DNA of 34,222 bases from Pseudomonadales bacterium (GTDB taxonomy: Bacteria; Pseudomonadota; Gammaproteobacteria; Pseudomonadales; Azotimanducaceae), in the NCBI GenBank assembly GCA_030728785.1, contig JANQYP010000054.1, positions 25,128 to 59,349 of the forward strand, in the 5' to 3' direction. Both the position numbers and the translations under genes were made by a program. Shown in pieces: positions 33,503 to 34,222 of this stretch. Every line of letters begins with the position of its first letter. The first letter of the stretch is position 1. The notes below the pieces were generated by a model. The model made no database searches. It was given only the letters and a program-made list of their open reading frames with translations, and was not told where the DNA came from.

Positions 33503-34186
33503 TCAGTCACCCATCAGCATCTGCCACGATGCCAGGTCATTGATGCGCATATAGGTATTCACCCGCCGAGTCTCCGCCATGCTGGCATTCGGCACATCAC
33601 TGTAGTTGTGCCCTGGCAGCAATAATGTGTCGTCAGGCAGCGCCGCCAACTTGCGGATACTGTGGTACATATCTGCTGAATTTGACCCAGGCAGATCAAC
33701 CCGCCCGCAACCGTTGATAAACAGCGTATCGCCTGAGACCAGGGTGTGCTTGATTCGAAAACACTGGGAACCCGGTGTGTGCCCCGGGGTATGCAGAAAC
33801 TCTACCTCCACATCACCAACCTTGAGGCGGTCGCCGGAGTCCACTCTGACCATGTCCGAATCGGAAATACCTGTGACTTTTTTTACCCCGTCGGCTTCAA
33901 GCTTGTGGGCATAAATTTTTACCGGGTTGGTGGCCAGTAATTCGGCCACCCCCTGCACTTTATTCTTGCCAAAAGACCCGCCGCAGTGATCAGGATGATA
34001 GTGGGTGAGCAATGCCGCATTCAGCTTGTAGCCGCGCTCATTGATGATGCCCATAATGGCGTCGATATCCCAGGCCGGGTCGACCACCACAACTTCCTTG
34101 GTGCGCTTTGAACCGACAATATAGGTGAAGTTCTGCATGGGCCCAATTTGGATCTGTTCCAGAATTAATTCGTCTTCGATAGCCAT
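33503..34186 (-). CDS. MBL-fold metallo-hydrolase (glyoxalase II-like)
   Basis: Zinc motif LTHYHPDHCGG, HTPGHTPGSQCF, SGDTLFINGCGRVDLPGS, LLPGHNYS. Confidence 0.92.
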   Translation of the reverse strand: MAIEDELILEQIQIGPMQNFTYIVGSKRTKEVVVVDPAWDIDAIMGIINERGYKLNAALLTHYHPDHCGGSFGKNKVQGVAELLATNPVKIYAHKLEADGVKKVTGISDSDMVRVDSGDRLKVGDVEVEFLHTPGHTPGSQCFRIKHTLVSGDTLFINGCGRVDLPGSNSADMYHSIRKLAALPDDTLLLPGHNYSDVPNASMAETRRVNTYMRINDLASWQMLMGD

Positions 34187-34222
34187 CAACTGCTCCTTGC
34201 TGCGCGAACCGGTAATATAACG

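Overview
The 34.2 kb window is gene-dense chromosomal DNA, gammaproteobacterial in character; I infer a marine Cellvibrionales/Halieaceae-like lineage from the smc-zipA-ligA order and gene content. I support 23 protein-coding genes. They are glpK; a thiolase; an alpha/beta hydrolase plus acyl-CoA dehydrogenase pair; a double-CDGSH protein; a large DUF349 protein; a glycine-zipper / PepSY / PhoP-like / PhoQ-like cluster; a DinG-like helicase; a sorbosone-dehydrogenase-like protein; htpX; an MFS transporter; an OrdL/PuuB-like FAD oxidoreductase; a tightly packed zipA-ligA-slt-nhaC run downstream of smc; a zinc-ribbon/Smr-like small protein; a class C beta-lactamase-family hydrolase; rdgC; an SDR; asnS; and an MBL-fold hydrolase. 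I found no tRNA, rRNA, CRISPR array, prophage or recognisable defence island. The notable signals are non-coding: (1) a ~142 bp MITE-like element with 16-bp terminal inverted repeats and flanking CTAG, just upstream of smc; (2) a ~130 bp, 12-bp-period minisatellite abutting the double-CDGSH gene; (3) paired 11-bp-period direct repeats (ATTCAG / TTCAGGG) plus a canonical G-quadruplex motif upstream of the glycine-zipper/PepSY/two-component cluster; (4) a recurrent pattern of short (10-21 bp) tandem duplications at gene starts and intergenic edges; (5) a zinc-ribbon Smr-like protein that appears to lack the canonical Smr motifs. No strong case for a wholly new multi-gene system can be made from sequence alone.
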